A stretch of DNA of 64,000 bases from Candidatus Woesearchaeota archaeon (lineage in GTDB: Archaea; Nanobdellota; Nanobdellia; Woesearchaeales; ARS49): contig JACQNC010000012.1 in the NCBI GenBank assembly GCA_016203225.1, positions 1 to 64,000 of the forward strand. Direction: 5' to 3'. The position numbers were made by a program, and so were the translations under genes. Under the pieces are notes generated by a model. The model was not told the origin of the DNA. It did not search any database and saw only the letters and a list, made by a program, of their open reading frames with translations. Shown piece after piece: positions 60,869 to 64,000 of this stretch; within the stretch, counting starts at the first letter, position 1, and each line of letters starts with the position of its first letter.

Positions 60869-61464
60869 CGGAAGCTCCTGCGTTTACCGCGTTGCCCGCC
60901 CGGTCCTCGGCGTCTGCGGTCATCGACCTGTTTCCTTGCAGCGCTCGCTTTCTTCTGGATCGGTACGCGCTCCGGATGGTCTGTCTTCGCGAGGGTGCTC
61001 GCGCCGACAAAGCTGACAGTCACCGCTTCCGGCACTAGGTAGCTGGGTGCTGTGACGATCTTGTTGTCGACCATGACGTGCTGGTGGGTAATGAATTGGC
61101 GCGCTTGCTTGACGCTGCGAGCGAATCCTTTCCTGTACACGAGCGTCTGCAGGCGTCTGTCGAGGACGCTCTTTAGCGTGAGGTTGAGGACGTCATCGAG
61201 TTTTGCGCCTGCGGGGAGGAGTCCGAGGCGTTGCAGGCGTTGGAAGAGTTGCTGCTTTTCGCGATCCGCTTGTGTCCCTGTCGCGGCGATTAGTTTCTTG
61301 GCCTGTGCCGTGAAGCCTTTGACCCTTGTGCTCGCGCGCCAGAGTTCCCCTTTGTTCTTGAGGCCGTACTCGTTCATGAGCACTTTCTCTTCCTCGATGC
61401 GCTCTTTCTGCCAAGGATGGCCTGGGCCGATGACGTGGCTGGTGAATCTGCGAGGGTCTCCCAT
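60865..61464 (-). CDS. rps4: Ribosomal protein uS4
   Basis: 199 residues. S4 RNA-binding domain [31 protein letters not shown], basic C-terminus. Directly abuts uS13. Confidence 0.97.
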   Translation of the reverse strand: MGDPRRFTSHVIGPGHPWQKERIEEEKVLMNEYGLKNKGELWRASTRVKGFTAQAKKLIAATGTQADREKQQLFQRLQRLGLLPAGAKLDDVLNLTLKSVLDRRLQTLVYRKGFARSVKQARQFITHQHVMVDNKIVTAPSYLVPEAVTVSFVGASTLAKTDHPERVPIQKKASAARKQVDDRRRRGPGGQRGKRRSFR

Positions 61465-61935
61465 TTAGGTCGTGCCTGACTTCTTGGACGCCACCTTGAC
61501 GCCCATGACTTTGCCCTTGTTCCTGCGGAACTTGCTGCGCGTGCGCTGGCCGCGCACGGGCTGGCCGAGCATGTGACGCACGCCCTTCCAGCACTTGATC
61601 TTCTTCATGAGTTTGATGTCGTTCTCCTGCACGAAAAGTAGTTCGTTGCCCACGACGTGGCTATCCTTGCCCGTTGTCGGGTCCTTACGCCTGTTGAGGA
61701 GCCATTCGGGGATGCCGAACTTCGCGGGGTTCTTTATTATCTCGTCCATGCGTCTGACTTCCTCGTCCGTGAGGCTGCCGACCTTGCGCGTGGGCTCCAT
61801 GCCCGCGGCTGCGCAGACTGCGTTGGCCAGCATGATGCCTACGCCCTTGATGTCGCTCAGGGCGTACATCGTGTGCTTGGTGCCTTTCAGGTCCGTGTTC
61901 GCGATGCGAACGATGTGTCGGAGGTTTTCTGCCAT
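61465..61935 (-). CDS. rps13: Ribosomal protein uS13
   Basis: 156 residues. HIVRIANTDLKGTKHTMYALSDIKGVGIMLANAVC and the tail LGQPVRGQRTRSKFRRNKGK identify uS13. First coding gene of the rpoN-ward block. Confidence 0.97.
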   Translation of the reverse strand: MAENLRHIVRIANTDLKGTKHTMYALSDIKGVGIMLANAVCAAAGMEPTRKVGSLTDEEVRRMDEIIKNPAKFGIPEWLLNRRKDPTTGKDSHVVGNELLFVQENDIKLMKKIKCWKGVRHMLGQPVRGQRTRSKFRRNKGKVMGVKVASKKSGTT

Positions 61936-62074
61936 GGGATGTAAGCCTGTAGAATCAAACGAGTTCTTCGTTCAACCCTCACGCGCCGGCAAACCGCTTG
62001 CGGCTTGACGGTGTCCGCCGAACCTGCTGGATTCGGCGCGCACCGACAACCGAAGGTTGTCGACTCGGGCTCTG
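61936..62074 (-). promoter_or_regulatory. Hairpin-rich 5' leader of the uS13-rpoN operon
   Basis: The TTTATAAAT-type box near 62096-62103 (leftward) places transcription start about 62073, leaving a leader of about 138 nt, in contrast to the many leaderless genes here. It folds into at least two clear stems: CGACAACC-TTC-GGTTGTCG and CGCCGAA/TTCGGCG, plus a weaker CCGCAAGCGG. Autoregulation by a ribosomal protein is a reasonable hypothesis. Confidence 0.6.
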
Positions 62075-62118
62075 AGATGCGAACCCTCGGGGTTATTTAT
62101 AAAGCTTTCTGAGAAGGC

Positions 62119-62625
62119 TCACTTTTTCAGCCATTTGAGCAAGAAATGAGGCAGCACGAAACCCGTAACGTACATGATGCTCGCGAGCCATGGATCATGC
62201 GATGTTGGAAGTCCCATGAGGGGCGCGATGGTGTTGGTGAATCGTGTTATGATGTAGAGGTTGATGAGCGCGAGCGCAGGTATGAACAGTTCAGGCACTA
62301 TCCTGTGCGCTCTCCGGAGGTGCTCGATCTCTCGCAGCACGACGTCCATGATGAACCCGAACGCGACCGCGAGCAGTCCGAGTCCGAACAATAATGGTAT
62401 GTCCGAGAACACCAACAGAACAGGGATGAGCGCGATGCTGAGCACGAAGTTGCCGAGCACGGCGAGGCCGAGCGCGCCCCAATAGACCAAGATGTCTAGG
62501 AGTCTTAGCGCGTCGCTCTTGACGTTTGGCGCGTCCTGGATCATCGCCATGGCGCGGTCGATGTGGTGCGGCTGCCAGCCTTTCTGGCCGAGCGTCGTCT
62601 TGAGTTGTTCGACTGTGACTGGCAT
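62119..62625 (-). CDS. Membrane protein, four helices
   Basis: 168 residues. The first 35 residues look like a small helical cytoplasmic domain (VEQLKTTLGQKGWQPHHIDRAM), followed by paired helices (LGLAVLGNFVLSIALIPVLLVF, LLFGLGLLAVAFGFIMDVVL, LFIPALALINLYII, IMYVTGFVLPHFLL). No family recognised. It overlaps nothing but follows the MinD gene by 2 bases. Confidence 0.68.
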   Translation of the reverse strand: MPVTVEQLKTTLGQKGWQPHHIDRAMAMIQDAPNVKSDALRLLDILVYWGALGLAVLGNFVLSIALIPVLLVFSDIPLLFGLGLLAVAFGFIMDVVLREIEHLRRAHRIVPELFIPALALINLYIITRFTNTIAPLMGLPTSHDPWLASIMYVTGFVLPHFLLKWLKK

Positions 62626-62627
62626 GT

Positions 62628-63332
62628 TTATAGGAGGCTGCTCGCGAGTTGTTTGACTGCTTGGCTCGCTGGGCTGTCTGGATGGCTGTACGTGACGGGG
62701 TGCTTGATCGCGAGCGCTTCGGAGATCGAGGGATCCTCTGGCACGACCGCGAGCACCGGTGTCTCGAGCAGGGACTGGACGTTGTCCGCGGTGAGTTCGT
62801 GGTCGTGGCTTCCAGCGCGGTTTATGATCACCCCTTTGACGGGTGTCCCGAATTCCTTGCAGCGCGCGATGAGTTTGAGCGAGTTGATCACCGAGGGTAG
62901 CTCTGGTGTGGTGACTATTAATGCTTCATCTACGACAGCCAGTGCCGCGAGGGACTCTGCGTGGTGTCCTGTCGCGCAGTCGAGGACCGCGAGCGTGCAC
63001 GGCAGGCGTTTCAGGATCTGCGGGAGCTTCAGTAGTTCGTGGTGTTTGTGGCGCTTCGCGTGCACGACAGAGAGGTGGCCCAAGACCACTTTCAATCCGG
63101 ATGGCACGTGGTGGTAGAGCGCATTGTCGAGTTTCGCGGGATCGTCGAACGTGTCGTGCAGCGCGACAGGGACGTTCGGCGTGCCGAGATGCAGCCCCAC
63201 GCAGGGATTGGTGATGTTGGCGTCCACGACAGCGGTGTCGACGCCTAGTTCGGTGAGCGCCGCTCCGAGCGCGATGGTGAGCGTTGTGACTCCGACGCCG
63301 CCTTTGCCTGACGCGATCGCGAGGGTCCTCAT
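62628..63332 (-). CDS. MinD/ParA-type ATPase
   Basis: 234 residues. Deviant Walker A GKGGVGVTTLTIALG, with the signature Lys, and DANITNPCVGLHLG. C-terminal region ends in a short helix that could be an amphipathic membrane anchor. Unlike many operons it has no ParB here. Roles include membrane-site positioning or assembly of metal clusters; the neighbouring membrane protein favours a spatial role. Confidence 0.87.
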   Translation of the reverse strand: MRTLAIASGKGGVGVTTLTIALGAALTELGVDTAVVDANITNPCVGLHLGTPNVPVALHDTFDDPAKLDNALYHHVPSGLKVVLGHLSVVHAKRHKHHELLKLPQILKRLPCTLAVLDCATGHHAESLAALAVVDEALIVTTPELPSVINSLKLIARCKEFGTPVKGVIINRAGSHDHELTADNVQSLLETPVLAVVPEDPSISEALAIKHPVTYSHPDSPASQAVKQLASSLL

Positions 63333-63790
63333 GGTGTCTCTGTGACCATCTTTTCGATTAGTGCGATGAATTGCGTGACCTTCTCGAAATAGTCCGTGAT
63401 GATGTCGATGTTGACCTCGACCTTCTCGCCGGTGTCTATGTGCGCGGTCATGGTGACATGTCTCCTGAATTCCTGGCTGCGGTCGAATCTTGCTTTGTCC
63501 ACTTTCTTGAGGAAGACGTACAGGTCGAGGAAGTGTTGGATGTCCGCGTTGTCGCCGTACAGCTCGCGCGCCTGTTCGAGCTTGATGCGGGGCAGCGTCG
63601 GGACGACCGCGAGCCGTTTCTTGGCCTTTGCGTGCTTCAGCAGGACTTCTAGGCCGAAGTCGATGGAGCTTATCAAACGCTGGACTATGTGTTTGATCAC
63701 GTCGACCGTGCGCGTGTATTTTAGGCTGACGCTTATCAGGTGGTCTGCGCGTTTGAGTTCAGCTTTGGCGTTGAACAGTGATTCTTGCAT
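63329..63790 (-). CDS. Unknown helical protein upstream of the MinD-like gene
   Basis: 153 residues from MQESLFNAKAELKRAD (GTG at 63799 is possible). Long helices (HLISVSLKYTRTVDVIKHIVQRLISSIDFGLEVLLKHAKAKK) and VEVNIDIITDYFEKVTQFIALIEKM. It overlaps the MinD gene by 4 bases and the next gene upstream by about 30. No family recognised. Confidence 0.65.
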   Translation of the reverse strand: MQESLFNAKAELKRADHLISVSLKYTRTVDVIKHIVQRLISSIDFGLEVLLKHAKAKKRLAVVPTLPRIKLEQARELYGDNADIQHFLDLYVFLKKVDKARFDRSQEFRRHVTMTAHIDTGEKVEVNIDIITDYFEKVTQFIALIEKMVTETP

Positions 63791-64000
63791 TGTCTTCACT
63801 CACTATGCGCTCGACCGCCTGGATGAAGGATCGCGCGGTGGCGAGCGAACGTTTGAGCGTGTCTGCGGTGACTGTAGTTACCTTGTAGTCCTTGTCGCAT
63901 ATCACGAATCGGTCGGGTTTCGCGAACTCGACAGGGGAGTTCTGATGGAGCGCGATGAGGTCGCTGAATTCCTTCACGGCGGCATGGTATGATGCGTCGG
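63759..64000 (-). CDS. Unknown protein, 5' end outside the window
   Basis: The frame is open to the window edge; the track GTG at 63977 may be internal. Visible part: strands DRFVICDKDYKVTTVTADTL then a helical tail SLATARSFIQAVERIVSEDN. Partner of the two genes downstream; function unknown. Confidence 0.55.
   Translation of the reverse strand, partial: DASYHAAVKEFSDLIALHQNSPVEFAKPDRFVICDKDYKVTTVTADTLKRSLATARSFIQAVERIVSEDNARITVQRQS

Noticed and set aside
1-64000. CRISPR array or cas genes
   Set aside because: No regularly spaced direct repeats and no Cas1, Cas2 or effector motifs; the CARF-like protein stands alone.

Overview
The window is archaeal. It encodes DnaG-type primase, both subunits of DNA topoisomerase VI, Rio1 kinase with a Dim2-like KH protein, ABCE1, archaeal RNA polymerase subunits D and N inside a ribosomal-protein operon, SecD/SecF, an archaeal-type SRP RNA, a presenilin-like protease and a tRNA with an intron at position 37/38. 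Promoters are plain archaeal TATA boxes, and in a large share of genes the box centre lies 26-27 bp upstream of the start codon, so many transcripts should be leaderless. Compact overlapping genes and many small membrane proteins without recognisable family suggest a DPANN or related lineage (Woesearchaeota-like is my guess); the sequence alone does not fix the phylum.

Layout. 0.3-10.4 kb (+): an envelope-glycan or lipid modification cluster (B12 radical SAM, methyltransferases, GT2, GT-C-like membrane protein, FAD oxidoreductase, nitroreductase-like, alpha-toroid-like protein, FkbM methyltransferase), interrupted by a free-standing 5S rRNA gene. 10.3-17.1 kb (-): a shortened NFACT protein, an SMR-like transporter pair, SecD/SecF, CTP synthase, an M50 protease. 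17.2-20.0 kb (+): FKBP and two tandem GT4 glycosyltransferases. 20.0-23.3 kb: a DHH-family protein with lost motifs, a CARF-like small protein, an RsmC-like methyltransferase and two paralogous membrane-anchored proteins. 23.3-28.8 kb (+): a PadR-controlled MacB-type ABC export operon with three abutting operator copies. 28.9-33.6 kb: intron-bearing tRNA-Thr, ABCE1 sharing a palindromic TATA box with a zinc-ribbon gene, TrmI, a cupredoxin lipoprotein cluster, tRNA-Cys and tRNA-Arg. 33.6-40.8 kb: top6A-top6B-KH-rio1 (-), a structured RNA candidate (possibly RNase P RNA), dnaG and a HerA-like ATPase (+).

40.7-51 kb is an accessory region, visibly more AT-rich in its core (about 41.7-50.9 kb). 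It holds transcriptional regulators with clear dyad operators, GNAT, a HEPN/MNT toxin-antitoxin-like pair, a ParB-like protein, an APH-family kinase, a methyltransferase, several orphan genes, a repeat in two copies, and the 5' stub of a PP-loop ATPase gene whose promoter survives. Its left edge runs antisense into the HerA gene.

51-64 kb returns to core genes: TrpRS, a COG1325-like protein, presenilin-like protease, SRP RNA, LeuRS, the rpoN-uS9-uL13-eL18-tRNA-Leu-rpoD-uS11-uS4-uS13 block read leftward behind a hairpin-rich leader, then a membrane protein, a MinD/ParA-type ATPase and two small orphan proteins at the right edge.
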